A DNA stretch of 11,862 nt from Planctomycetota bacterium (GTDB lineage Bacteria > Planctomycetota > Phycisphaerae > UBA1845). The stretch is taken from positions 1-11,862 of the forward strand of contig JADFRH010000034.1 in assembly GCA_022561415.1 (NCBI GenBank). The letters are read 5' to 3'. The notes below the pieces were generated by a model. That model made no database searches and was not told where the DNA came from. It saw nothing but the letters and a program-made list of their open reading frames with translations. The position numbers and the translations under genes are program-made. The first letter of the stretch is position 1; each line of letters opens with the position of its first letter. Positions 1-7,096 of the stretch are shown here, piece by piece.

Positions 1-1116
1 ACCGCCGCCTTCGGCCTACCGATCCTCCAGAAGATCGATCCCGGGGCTCGGCTCCAGGCGATCTGCCTCGCGCCGACGCGTGAGCTGGCCGTCCAGGTAA
101 CGGGCGAGCTTCAGCGGCTGGCGGCGTTCGCGAAACTGCACATCGTCACGATCTACGGCGGACAGCGGGTCGCCACACAGCTACACGAACTCGGCAAGAA
201 GCCTCATTTCGTCGTCGGGACACCGGGACGAGTGATGGACTTCATGGGGCGCGGCGCCCTCAACATTCGCGACGTTCGGTTCGTTGTACTCGACGAGGTG
301 GACCGCATGCTCGACATCGGATTCCGGGACGACATCCGCCGGATTCTATCGCAGGTGCATGGTAAGCATCAGACCATATTCGTCTCCGCGACGCTCGGCG
401 ACGAGATTCAACGGCTCTCGCAGCGTTACATGAACAATCCCGTTGCCGTCAATGTGTCGCAGGACAGATTGACCGTCGACGAAGTGGATCAGAGCTATGT
501 CAGCGTCGAGCCGTACGACAAATTCCGGCTGCTGAGGCGCTTGCTCGAAGTGGAGGCCCCGCCGGTCTGTATCGTGTTCACCAACACGAAGGCGACCGCC
601 CGCAAACTCGCCAGCCGGCTCGCCACGGACGGTCGGAGCGTGCAGGAGATCCACGGGGATTTGATGCAGCGCAAGCGGGATCGCGTGATGGAGCAGTTCC
701 GCAAACACCAGATCAAGATACTCATCGCGACCGACCTCGCCGCGCGAGGCCTCGACGTCAGCGCCGTATCCCACATCATCAACTACGACCTTCCACAGGA
801 TTCCGAGATCTACGTGCATCGCATCGGGCGCACCGCGCGGATGGGAGCTCGCGGCGTCGCGGTAACGTTCGTAACCTCGGAGCAGGGCAAGGAGCTGACG
901 GCCATCGAGATGCTGATCAATCGCGAGATTCCCGCTCGAACGGTCGATGGGTTCGTCGCGAGGCCGAAACCCAAAGAACCGGAACCGCCCGCTCGATCGA
1001 CGGAGCCGTCGCGCCTCGAAGCATCTGTTCACGGCTCGGGCACCGACGGATCAACCAAGGCCCCCCCCAAGACGCTGGGAAGTCGATTTCGAACAAAGCG
1101 CAGGCGCCGGCTGTAA
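1..1116 (+). CDS. DEAD-box ATP-dependent RNA helicase, 5'-partial
   Basis: Superfamily 2 RNA helicase that uses ATP to unwind or remodel RNA, likely in ribosome assembly or RNA turnover in the cytoplasm. The reading frame is open from base 1, and the Q motif and Walker A motif lie outside the window. Visible motifs in order: the TAAFGLPIL segment that normally follows Walker A (codons 1-9), Ia PTREL (codons 25-29), GG, Ib TPGR, II at bases 292-303, III SAT, IV IVFTNTK, V ATDLAARGLDV and VI HRIGRTAR. Motif II reads DEVD rather than DEAD. After the second RecA-like domain comes a short Pro/Glu/Ser-rich tail ending in a basic cluster (RFRTKRRRRL), a common RNA-binding tail type. The stop is followed after 49 nt by the pseudouridine synthase on the same strand, so the two are probably co-transcribed. 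The family is certain; the exact subgroup (RhlE-like or other) is not. Confidence 0.96.
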   Translation, partial: TAAFGLPILQKIDPGARLQAICLAPTRELAVQVTGELQRLAAFAKLHIVTIYGGQRVATQLHELGKKPHFVVGTPGRVMDFMGRGALNIRDVRFVVLDEVDRMLDIGFRDDIRRILSQVHGKHQTIFVSATLGDEIQRLSQRYMNNPVAVNVSQDRLTVDEVDQSYVSVEPYDKFRLLRRLLEVEAPPVCIVFTNTKATARKLASRLATDGRSVQEIHGDLMQRKRDRVMEQFRKHQIKILIATDLAARGLDVSAVSHIINYDLPQDSEIYVHRIGRTARMGARGVAVTFVTSEQGKELTAIEMLINREIPARTVDGFVARPKPKEPEPPARSTEPSRLEASVHGSGTDGSTKAPPKTLGSRFRTKRRRRL

Positions 1117-1165
1117 CCGGTACCGCCTCTGCCCCCAGCGTCGCGCCGGCCGGGATGGATGAGCA

Positions 1166-2215
1166 GTGAGCAATCTCGACGAAACACTTTCCGATGACGT
1201 TGAGGCTCAGCGTCCCGAGGGAAACGGCGTGCCTGACGGCTGGGAAGCGCGCAAGCTCGAAATCCGCAAGCGCATCGTCGGGCGCCGGCTGGACAAGTAT
1301 CTCCGAGGGGAATTCCCGCGCATCTCGCGAACGACCTTGCAGCGGCACATCAAGCAAGGGTTGGTCACCGTCAACGGAATGCCCACGAAGGCGAGCTACG
1401 AACCTGCGGTCGGGGACGAGATTCGGATCGTGCTTCCGCCTCCTCCGCCGACGGAGATCGTGCCGGAGGACATCCCGATCGACATCATTTACGAGGACCA
1501 GTGGCTTCTGGCCATCAACAAAGCGGCCGGAATCGTGTGCCACCCCGCCCGCGCCACACAGTCCGGAACCGTGGCCAACGCCGTTGCTTTTCACGCCGAA
1601 ACGCTCAGCCACAGTGACGACCCGTTCCGACCGGGCATCCTGCATCGGCTCGACAAGAACACGACCGGCGTCATGTTGATCGCCAAGTGCGACGAGGCTC
1701 ACTGGCGCGTGAGTCTGCAATTCGAACGAAGAACGATCCGGAAAGAGTACTTTGCGATCTGCGAGGGTAAAGTCGGCCGCGACGGAGACATCATCAACAA
1801 ACCGCTCGCCCCGCACCCGGAAACGACGCAGCGCATGATCATTCCCCAGGCGGCGCCGCCCCGGCAGGCCATGTTCAAAGAGGCGATCACCGAGTACCGA
1901 GTCGATACACGATACCGCGGATACACTACGGTTCGACTGTTTCCAAAGACCGGTCGCACCCATCAGTTGCGCGTACACATGGCGTCGATCGGGCACCCGA
2001 TGGTAGGCGATGTGATGTACGGTGGGCACCTGGTAAGCGAGCACGATCTGGCGGGTGAGGGGAGCACGAAAGCGCTCATCGAGTGGCAGGCCCTGCACGC
2101 GCGGCGCTTGCGGCTCGTCCATCCGATTCTGGAGACACCGCTCGAAATAGAGGCCCCCCTCCCGCCGTTTCTCGAAAACCTGCTCAACCTTCTCGATACA
2201 CACAGAAGGCAGTGA
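1166..2215 (+). CDS. RluA/RluD-family 23S rRNA pseudouridine synthase
   Basis: Converts specific uridines to pseudouridine in structured RNA, most likely 23S rRNA. The 349-residue protein has an N-terminal S4 RNA-binding domain (about residues 38-88, RRLDKYL through VGDEIRI). The catalytic domain follows with the family signature GILHRLDKNTTG; the catalytic aspartate is D163 in HRLD. The C-terminal motif KTGRTHQLRVHMASIGHP and GDVMYGG complete the RluA fold. The length suits the family, with about 35 extra residues in front of the S4 domain. The start is GTG at 1166. A stop in the same frame at 1160-1162 rules out anything upstream, and the only other nearby choice is GTG at 1229. The Shine-Dalgarno is weak (GGATGAG-like). 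It lies 49 nt behind the helicase, which suggests an RNA-maturation operon. RluA-family membership is secure; whether it is RluD, RluC or another member cannot be read from sequence alone. Confidence 0.95.
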   Translation: MSNLDETLSDDVEAQRPEGNGVPDGWEARKLEIRKRIVGRRLDKYLRGEFPRISRTTLQRHIKQGLVTVNGMPTKASYEPAVGDEIRIVLPPPPPTEIVPEDIPIDIIYEDQWLLAINKAAGIVCHPARATQSGTVANAVAFHAETLSHSDDPFRPGILHRLDKNTTGVMLIAKCDEAHWRVSLQFERRTIRKEYFAICEGKVGRDGDIINKPLAPHPETTQRMIIPQAAPPRQAMFKEAITEYRVDTRYRGYTTVRLFPKTGRTHQLRVHMASIGHPMVGDVMYGGHLVSEHDLAGEGSTKALIEWQALHARRLRLVHPILETPLEIEAPLPPFLENLLNLLDTHRRQ

Positions 2216-2261
2216 TGGTGCCCGTGTGGTGCCCGGTCCGCTCCGGAATTCGAGTCGACGT

Positions 2262-2489
2262 TTAACTTTCCCGTGGACCGCCCGAGATTGGCTGGAAGGC
2301 CGCACGGCTCTTCGAACTCCGCCGCAACGCTGACGGTTCGTCTTTGTCGGCGCCATGGATCCGGCTGGGGCTGAACGTCAGGCGGTGAAGATAGTCGTGA
2401 AGGTCTTCATTAGAGAACTCCGCCAGGAAATCCGGCTTCGCCGTCGGGTTGAGACTCAAAATCGCTTCGATGGTGTCACTCTTTGGCAT
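2262..2489 (-). CDS. Small conserved-looking protein of unknown function, 75 aa
   Basis: No family is recognised with certainty. The first half looks like a compact helical module (MPKSDTIEAILSLNPTAKP, then FLAEFSNEDLHDYLHRLTF) with regular spacing of Leu/Phe and acidic residues. The second half is a polar, Arg/Ser-rich tail. The start is ATG at 2489. An AAGGAG Shine-Dalgarno (plus-strand 2502-2507) lies 12 nt upstream, somewhat far but otherwise perfect. The gene converges with the pseudouridine synthase, with 46 nt between the stop codons. It is more likely a real gene than a chance frame because of the ATG, the Shine-Dalgarno and the amphipathic pattern, but nothing indicates its role. Confidence 0.6.
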   Translation of the reverse strand: MPKSDTIEAILSLNPTAKPDFLAEFSNEDLHDYLHRLTFSPSRIHGADKDEPSALRRSSKSRAAFQPISGGPRES

Positions 2490-2837
2490 GGCTCTTCAAG
2501 TCTCCTTGAGGCAAGCGAATCGGACGCGAAACGGCTACGATGCCCACTGACACCGGTCGTATCGGAACGCGCCCGAAACTCGCTTGAAGGGCGAATCTTG
2601 CGGAATCGCAGGGCGATGTCGCGCGAAAACTGCGCGGGACGGTGCCGTGAAGACCCGTCCCGTCGGGCATTCCGCGTTTCAGCCGAATGACGCGGTGCAT
2701 ACGGAAGGCGCGTAGTGTAGAATCTTGCGCGTTCGGTGGTCGCAAGGACCGCGAATGGCGCGGAAAGTTTCTTGTTTCGACCGGGCACGCAGCCGTCGGT
2801 TGACCTTCCGCCGCCCCGGCCGCTAGTATCCGCGACC
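2490..2837. other. Intergenic region between divergent genes, 348 nt
   Basis: No convincing gene is visible; the open frames here are short and overlap one another. The region should hold the promoter of the minus-strand 75-aa gene, but no clear -35/-10 pair was found for it. At its right end is the strong plus-strand promoter described separately. A second -10-like hexamer, TAGAAT (2718-2723), has no matching -35. Just after it is an inverted repeat CTTGCG/CGCAAG (2724-2729 and 2741-2746) that overlaps an alternative small hairpin GGTC-GCAAG-GACC (2738-2750). These could belong to an alternative leader of the downstream gene or may be chance. Confidence 0.4.
2800..2829 (+). promoter_or_regulatory. 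Sigma-70-type promoter giving a near-leaderless mRNA
   Basis: TTGACC (-35, 2800-2805) is separated by 18 nt from TAGTAT (-10, 2824-2829). The expected transcription start is near 2836, two bases before the ATG at 2838. There is no Shine-Dalgarno between the -10 and the start codon. The placement supports the ATG at 2838 and a leaderless or nearly leaderless transcript. Confidence 0.65.
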
Positions 2838-3431
2838 ATGAGCATCCGATTTCAGTGCGGTTCGTGTTCACAGCCGATCGAGGTGGATGACGAGTGGGCG
2901 TCGAAACCCGTCGCGTGCCCCTACTGCAGAAAGACGGTCACGGCGCCGATGGAGTCGACGCTCGGCGACCCCGCAGCGTTTCAGACCGCTGTTCCCGTCA
3001 CGGCGATACCACCCGCCGCACAGCCTTTCTCGGCCACGCTGGACGCCGCGCAGCCACACCCGGCAAAGAACACGATCGCACTGGTAGCGCTGTTCCTCGC
3101 GATCGGATCAATGGGCATGTTTCTGGTGAGCCAGAGTGTCTTGGGTGCCCACGGCGCGGACGTCGAGGAACTTCAACGCGCCGTAGCCGCTGTTAAGACA
3201 CCCGCAGACCAGACCAGGGCATACACTGAATTCCTGGAAACGCATCCTGGCGCGTTACAGTGGATGGTTCCGGCGATGCTGTTGCTGATGGGTGGCGCGG
3301 TTGCGAGTCTGGCGGCGATCGTATGCGGAATTATCGGCTCGCGTCGCACGGCGCGGCGCGGGATGGCGATTGCCGCCATGGCGATTAGCTTTGTGCCGAT
3401 TCTGTTGTGTTTCAGCGGCCTGTTGGCGTGA
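2838..3431 (+). CDS. Zinc-ribbon membrane protein, DUF4190-like
   Basis: A 197-residue protein of unknown function, probably in the cytoplasmic membrane with a cytoplasmic zinc ribbon. The N-terminus carries two CxxC knuckles (CGSC at 7-10, CPYC at 27-30) of the MJ0042 type, followed by a Pro/Ala-rich linker to about residue 75. Hydrophobic segments lie at about 78-98, 139-160 and 172-192. A soluble, mostly helical stretch sits between the first and second (GADVEELQRAVAAVKTP and on). The pattern resembles planctomycete proteins annotated as zinc-ribbon or DUF4190 membrane proteins. The frame is open further upstream to 2736, but ATG 2838 is chosen because the -10 hexamer lies only 8 nt before it and the zinc knuckle begins at once. 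It converges with another small zinc-ribbon gene. Confidence 0.8.
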   Translation: MSIRFQCGSCSQPIEVDDEWASKPVACPYCRKTVTAPMESTLGDPAAFQTAVPVTAIPPAAQPFSATLDAAQPHPAKNTIALVALFLAIGSMGMFLVSQSVLGAHGADVEELQRAVAAVKTPADQTRAYTEFLETHPGALQWMVPAMLLLMGGAVASLAAIVCGIIGSRRTARRGMAIAAMAISFVPILLCFSGLLA

Positions 3432-3526
3432 GAGACAGAGACGATCTGCATGTTGCCGGTGCGGTCCGAACCCGGTTTCGCCGCGAATGGACTTCTACTG
3501 CCCGCTCCAGGTGCCCTGATGTCACG

Positions 3527-3718
3527 CTATTTCGACTTCGGAGGATCCGCGTCGGCCTGCTGTGGGGATTGGGGCCGCGGGGTGCTGGACGCGGTCGTGT
3601 TGGGCACCAGCAGCGTCACGCCGCACTCCGCGCACTTGACGTGCTTGCCCCGCACGTGATCCGGAACACACAGAACGGCGCGGCAGGTGAGACGCGGGCA
3701 CAGTAATGTTATCGGCAC
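3527..3718 (-). CDS. Small MJ0042-like zinc-ribbon protein
   Basis: A protein of about 63 residues with a zinc-ribbon core and a disordered tail. The core reads CPRLTC (7-12), CVPDHVRGKHVKC (17-29) and CAEC (29-32), then GVTLLVP, the typical ending of such knuckles. The tail is rich in Pro, Ser, Gln and Asp. The first knuckle is CX4C instead of the usual CX2C. The start is uncertain. GTG at 3718 puts the first Cys at residue 7 as in relatives, but it has no Shine-Dalgarno; the frame also allows a TTG at 3757. It lies about 120 nt downstream of clpX on the same strand and may be co-transcribed with it. Its role is unknown; proteins of this type may bind nucleic acid or another protein. Confidence 0.6.
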   Translation of the reverse strand: MPITLLCPRLTCRAVLCVPDHVRGKHVKCAECGVTLLVPNTTASSTPRPQSPQQADADPPKSK

Positions 3719-3838
3719 AACACGGTCACCGGAACTCGGGTATCGCTCCTCTGGCAAGCAGTCCGAGCGAAATATCGACGCCGTCGCGGAGCGTCTTTAC
3801 CTAGGAACGCGACTGGGGGGGCGCCGGCGGAATGACGT

Positions 3839-5131
3839 TTAGGCGGATTCGCGGCGACGACGTGCCTTGGGCGGGACGAGTACGGCCTTGCCCTCGACAA
3901 CATCCTCGGTGACCACCCGTTTTCCGGACCTGGCGTGCTCCGGCAGCCAATAGAGTGGTTCGAGCATGAGTTCTTCAAATACGGCGCGCAGACCGCGAGC
4001 GCCGGTTTTGCGTTCCAGCGCTTTTTCGGCGAGGCGCTCCAGCGCGCCGGTAGTGAATTCGAGCTGGGCATTCTCGTACTCGAAGAACTTCTTGTACTGC
4101 TTGACCAGCGCGTTCTTCGGCTCCGTCAGGATTCTGACCAGAACCTCCGCATCGAGCGGTTCCAGGGTCGTGAGAATGGGAAGTCGCCCGACGAGTTCCG
4201 GAATCATTCCGTATTCGACGAGGTCTTCCGGGGCGACCTCGGCCAGGATCTTACCCTCGTCCTGTGTCACGTCTTTCCGCTCGCCTTCGTTCGCGTAGCC
4301 GATCGCGCTTTGTCCGAGTCGGCGGCGAATGATATCGGTCAGCCCGACGAACGTGCCGCCGCAGATGAACAGAATTTGTGCAGTGTCAATCTGAATGTAC
4401 TGCTGCTCGGGGTGTTTGCGACCGCCCTGCGGCGGGATGTTCGACACGGTTCCCTCGAGCATTTTGAGCAGGCTCTGCTGAACGCCCTCGCCCGATACGT
4501 CACGTGTGATGCTCACGTTGTGCGACGTTCGCCCGATCTTGTCGATTTCGTCGATGTAAATGATTCCGCGCTGCGCCAGCTCCAGATCGAACTCGGCGCT
4601 TTGCAGAAGCCGCAGCAGAATGTTCTCGACATCTTCGCCTACGTACCCCGCCTCGGTCAGCGTCGTCGCGTCCGCAATCGCGAACGGGACATTGAGCAGC
4701 CGGGCCAGCGTCTTGGCCAGAAGCGTCTTGCCGCACCCGGTCGGGCCGACGATCAACATGTTCGATTTGTCTATTTCGACATCGTCGGAGCCGCTTGTGT
4801 CGACGTGCTGCAATCGCTTGTAGTGATTGTGTACCGCCACCGCGAGCGTCCGTTTCGATTGCTCCTGCCCGATGACGTACTCGTTGAGGAAGTCGTGAAT
4901 CTCGCGCGGGGTGGGGATCTCGCGAAGAACGGCAGGCCCCCCCGAGGACTTGCGAATCTCCTGCTTGATGATGTTGTGGCACAGCTCGACACAGGACTTG
5001 CAGATGAAAACTTCCTTGGGGCCTTCGACCATGGGCCCCGCGTCGCGCTGGGCCTTACCGCAGAAGCTGCACGTACTGCCTCGCCGACCTTTCGATCCGC
5101 CGCCACCTCCATGTCCCTTCACCGTTGGCAT
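3839..5131 (-). CDS. clpX: ATP-dependent Clp protease ATP-binding subunit ClpX
   Basis: AAA+ unfoldase that recognises tagged proteins and normally threads them into the ClpP peptidase in the cytoplasm. The 430-residue protein has the N-terminal C4 zinc-binding dimerisation domain (C21, C24, C44, C47; CSFCGK and ICKSCVELC), Walker A GPTGCGKT (129-136), pore loop GYVG (162-165), Walker B IIYIDEID (190-197), pore-2 loop RKH (238-240) and sensor II GARGLR (377-382). A short Gly-rich stretch precedes the zinc domain, and the protein ends in a basic run. The ClpP-contact loop reads IGY (277-279) where IGF is usual. The frame is open to 5182, but ATG 5131 is chosen because AGGAG sits 6 nt upstream and the protein then begins as other ClpX do. 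clpP and lon are not adjacent; a histidine kinase lies upstream and a zinc-ribbon gene downstream. Confidence 0.98.
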   Translation of the reverse strand: MPTVKGHGGGGGSKGRRGSTCSFCGKAQRDAGPMVEGPKEVFICKSCVELCHNIIKQEIRKSSGGPAVLREIPTPREIHDFLNEYVIGQEQSKRTLAVAVHNHYKRLQHVDTSGSDDVEIDKSNMLIVGPTGCGKTLLAKTLARLLNVPFAIADATTLTEAGYVGEDVENILLRLLQSAEFDLELAQRGIIYIDEIDKIGRTSHNVSITRDVSGEGVQQSLLKMLEGTVSNIPPQGGRKHPEQQYIQIDTAQILFICGGTFVGLTDIIRRRLGQSAIGYANEGERKDVTQDEGKILAEVAPEDLVEYGMIPELVGRLPILTTLEPLDAEVLVRILTEPKNALVKQYKKFFEYENAQLEFTTGALERLAEKALERKTGARGLRAVFEELMLEPLYWLPEHARSGKRVVTEDVVEGKAVLVPPKARRRRESA

Positions 5132-5137
5132 GTAGCA

Positions 5138-5142
5138 CTCCT
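5138..5142 (-). promoter_or_regulatory. Ribosome binding site that fixes the clpX start
   Basis: AGGAG on the minus strand, 6 nt before ATG 5131. This favours that start over the upstream in-frame codons that would add 17 residues before the conserved zinc domain. Confidence 0.8.
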
Positions 5143-5393
5143 GAACGTCCCGATGCGCAAGCGTTTCCGGCTCCGCCCGCAACGGGCCTCGCCGCGGTCA
5201 TATCGTCAAGCGTAAGGCCTCTTCTATAGTTACATTACCCCGGCACCTCCAGCACCATGGCGATCGATCACGTCACAAGAACGCCACGCATGATCGACGT
5301 CTTGCCAATCCGACTCGATCGCGAGCCACCGGCAGTCGAAGCGGGCGGCGCGCGTCCACTCCATCTTAGGCGCCGTGTTGCGAGATCGTCCAT
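5143..5393 (-). other. Upstream region of clpX
   Basis: About 250 nt between the end of the histidine kinase gene and the clpX ribosome binding site, with no supported gene. A plus-strand frame at 5257-5454 runs into the kinase coding region and looks like a shadow. On the minus strand a -10-like TATAGA (plus coordinates 5223-5228) sits in a locally AT-richer patch and could be part of a clpX promoter. The expected -35 position (CTGGAG) is poor. A TTGACG lies just downstream but has no -10 at the right distance. clpX probably has its own promoter here, but the elements cannot be assigned firmly. Confidence 0.3.
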
Positions 5394-6962
5394 TCAAGCG
5401 CTCGACGCCATTTTCACCCGGGTGGCGGCACCTTTGAGCGTCTCATCGCCGTAGGCAACAGGCAAGTGTACGACAAAAGTCGCCCCCTGTCGATCCCCGT
5501 CCGCCAGGCGAACCGTACCGTGCAGCATGTTCACCAATTCCTTTGTAATGGCAAGACCCAACCCGGTTCCTTCGTATTCGCGCGTCTTGGAAGCGTCTAG
5601 CTGCTCAAATTTCTCGAAAATCACGTCGCGCTGATCTTCGGGAATGCCAGGACCCGTGTCACTGACGACCAAGCGAAACGACCGCCCGCCGACGCACTCG
5701 AGCGACAGCGAAACGGCCCCGCCCCGCGGCGTAAACTTGATGGCATTGCTCATCAAGTTGTACAGAATCTGCTTGATTCTCCCGGCATCGCTTCGGACGC
5801 TCGGCATGTCAGCGGGAACGCTCAGTGCCAACTGCTGTTCCCGCTTGTCCGCGAGCGGTTGAACGAAATCGATCAGGTCGCGGCAAAGGTCGCGTAGAGA
5901 AAAATCCGTGATGTGCAGTTCGAACTTGCCCGCCTCGATCTTCGCGAGATCGAGCAGATCGTTGATAATGTCGAGGAGATTGCGTCCGCTCGTCAGGATG
6001 TTCTCGGTGTATCGGGCGAGGCGATTTCGATCGGCCTCGGGATTCTCCCACGCATCTCGAAGCAGTTCGGCAAACCCGATGATCGATACGAGCGGCGTGC
6101 GCAGTTCGTGCGTCACGTTGGCGAGAAACTCACTTTTAACTCGGTTGGACTCATACAACGTCACGTTGGTCTCAGCCAGCTCCCCGAGCCGAATATCGAG
6201 CGAGCGATTGGTTTTTTCTTGCTCCTCGTGTGCGGCCTTCAGGTGCGCGAGCATTTCATTCACCGCCCCCGAAAGCTCCTCGAATTCGTCACCACTTCGG
6301 ATGAGCACCCGTACATCAATGTCGCCCTTGGTGACCTTCTCGGCCACACCGCGAAGGGTTCTCACCGGCGTCAGGACCAGACGCTGGGTAACCACGTAAA
6401 AGACGAGAATGGCCAGAACCGCACCGCTTGCGCCCGCGAGCACGGTCACGACGAGATTCCAGACGGCCGGACTGTGTGCCACCGGCAAAACCACTTCGAT
6501 GATCCCGCGCAGCACGTCTGGATGGGCATCCGCTTCCGTGCCTCGAACGGCCATGGCAAACCGGAAACTTTCGCCGCCGCGCCGAATGCGCCAAAAGTAC
6601 GGCTCCTCGGCGTGCCGCTGAAGGTATCGAATCGCCTCCCGCTGAAACCTTGTTCCAACGGTCTGTCCGACGCGAACGACACGTGGGGGGTAGGGTGGAA
6701 GCCCGAGTTGACGAACCAGCACCGGCCAGTGGTTTGCCAATTGTTCGGTGGCAACCGCCCAGTTCGGCTGCTGTAGATCGACCCTCTGATAGGCGGCGGC
6801 GGCCACCTGCTTTGCCTGAAGCAGCAGGGCCTGCTCGTTCAGCGCAGTCATCTGAAGCCACGGAAAAAGAAGCGTAACGGCAATGATCAGCAGCACGGCC
6901 GAACCGAACAGAATGCTGATCTTGCGCGCCAGCGAACTTCTTAGCCATCGCACGAGAGACAT
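5394..6962 (-). CDS. Membrane sensor histidine kinase (HAMP, HisKA, HATPase)
   Basis: Two-component sensor kinase that autophosphorylates on histidine in response to an unknown signal. The 522-residue protein has transmembrane helix 1 (about 15-35), an extracytoplasmic sensor region (about 36-167), transmembrane helix 2 (168-192), a HAMP linker (about 193-245), a short coiled coil and the HisKA domain with FLANVTHELRTPL (phosphorylated H285). The ATPase domain follows with N box NLMSNAIKFTP (N402, N406), G1 DTGPGI (435-440), F box FEKFEQL and G2 GTGLGL (465-470). The sensor region resembles no named domain. ATG 6962 is chosen over TTG 6980 because a -10-like hexamer lies 6 nt before the ATG; there is no Shine-Dalgarno. 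No response regulator is next to it, so it is an orphan kinase within this window. clpX follows on the same strand after 262 nt. Confidence 0.95.
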   Translation of the reverse strand: MSLVRWLRSSLARKISILFGSAVLLIIAVTLLFPWLQMTALNEQALLLQAKQVAAAAYQRVDLQQPNWAVATEQLANHWPVLVRQLGLPPYPPRVVRVGQTVGTRFQREAIRYLQRHAEEPYFWRIRRGGESFRFAMAVRGTEADAHPDVLRGIIEVVLPVAHSPAVWNLVVTVLAGASGAVLAILVFYVVTQRLVLTPVRTLRGVAEKVTKGDIDVRVLIRSGDEFEELSGAVNEMLAHLKAAHEEQEKTNRSLDIRLGELAETNVTLYESNRVKSEFLANVTHELRTPLVSIIGFAELLRDAWENPEADRNRLARYTENILTSGRNLLDIINDLLDLAKIEAGKFELHITDFSLRDLCRDLIDFVQPLADKREQQLALSVPADMPSVRSDAGRIKQILYNLMSNAIKFTPRGGAVSLSLECVGGRSFRLVVSDTGPGIPEDQRDVIFEKFEQLDASKTREYEGTGLGLAITKELVNMLHGTVRLADGDRQGATFVVHLPVAYGDETLKGAATRVKMASSA

Positions 6963-6968
6963 GTTCGT

Positions 6969-6997
6969 AGTGTACAGCAAACGAGACTACACGTTGA
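6969..6997 (-). promoter_or_regulatory. Candidate leaderless promoter of the histidine kinase
   Basis: On the minus strand TACACT (plus 6969-6974) lies 6 nt before ATG 6962. TCAACG (6992-6997) is at a 17-nt spacing as a weak -35 (3 of 6 matches). The predicted start of transcription falls on or next to the A of the ATG, and no Shine-Dalgarno is present. This is the second gene here with a -10 placed right against its start codon. Confidence 0.4.
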
Positions 6998-7046
6998 GTT
7001 TACAGGAATTGACGTTCCGGACGATGCGAACCGGACGTTGGTGAGA

Positions 7047-7052
7047 TACAAT
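7047..7052 (+). promoter_or_regulatory. -10 element of the secreted-protein gene
   Basis: TACAAT matches the -10 consensus at 5 of 6 positions and would start transcription near 7059, upstream of the Shine-Dalgarno and ATG at 7097. No good -35 lies 16-18 nt upstream. A TTGACG at 7009-7014 is too far away to pair with it, so an activator or an extended contact may be needed. Confidence 0.45.
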
Positions 7053-7096
7053 CGTCTGTTGTGAACGGGGCAGATCGAAAGGACGAGGAAAGTGGA

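Noticed and set aside
2216..2261. Terminator between the pseudouridine synthase and the 75-aa gene
   Set aside because: No stem of useful length with a T-run was found in the 46 nt.
917..2356. Long 479-codon minus-strand frame across the pseudouridine synthase
   Set aside because: It is antisense to a gene with clear catalytic motifs, is Arg/Val/His-rich without domain features, and reflects the GC-rich codon pattern.
2736..2837. Upstream extension of the zinc-ribbon membrane protein by 34 codons
   Set aside because: The promoter elements lie inside this stretch, and the zinc knuckle and ATG begin right after it.
3935..5215. Long 426-codon plus-strand frame opposite clpX
   Set aside because: Antisense shadow of a highly conserved gene; no Shine-Dalgarno or domain pattern.
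5257..5454. 65-codon plus-strand frame between clpX and the kinase
   Set aside because: Runs into the kinase coding end, has no Shine-Dalgarno and a composition typical of chance frames.
5913..6776. 287-codon plus-strand frame opposite the histidine kinase
   Set aside because: Antisense shadow; the kinase motifs on the other strand explain the sequence.
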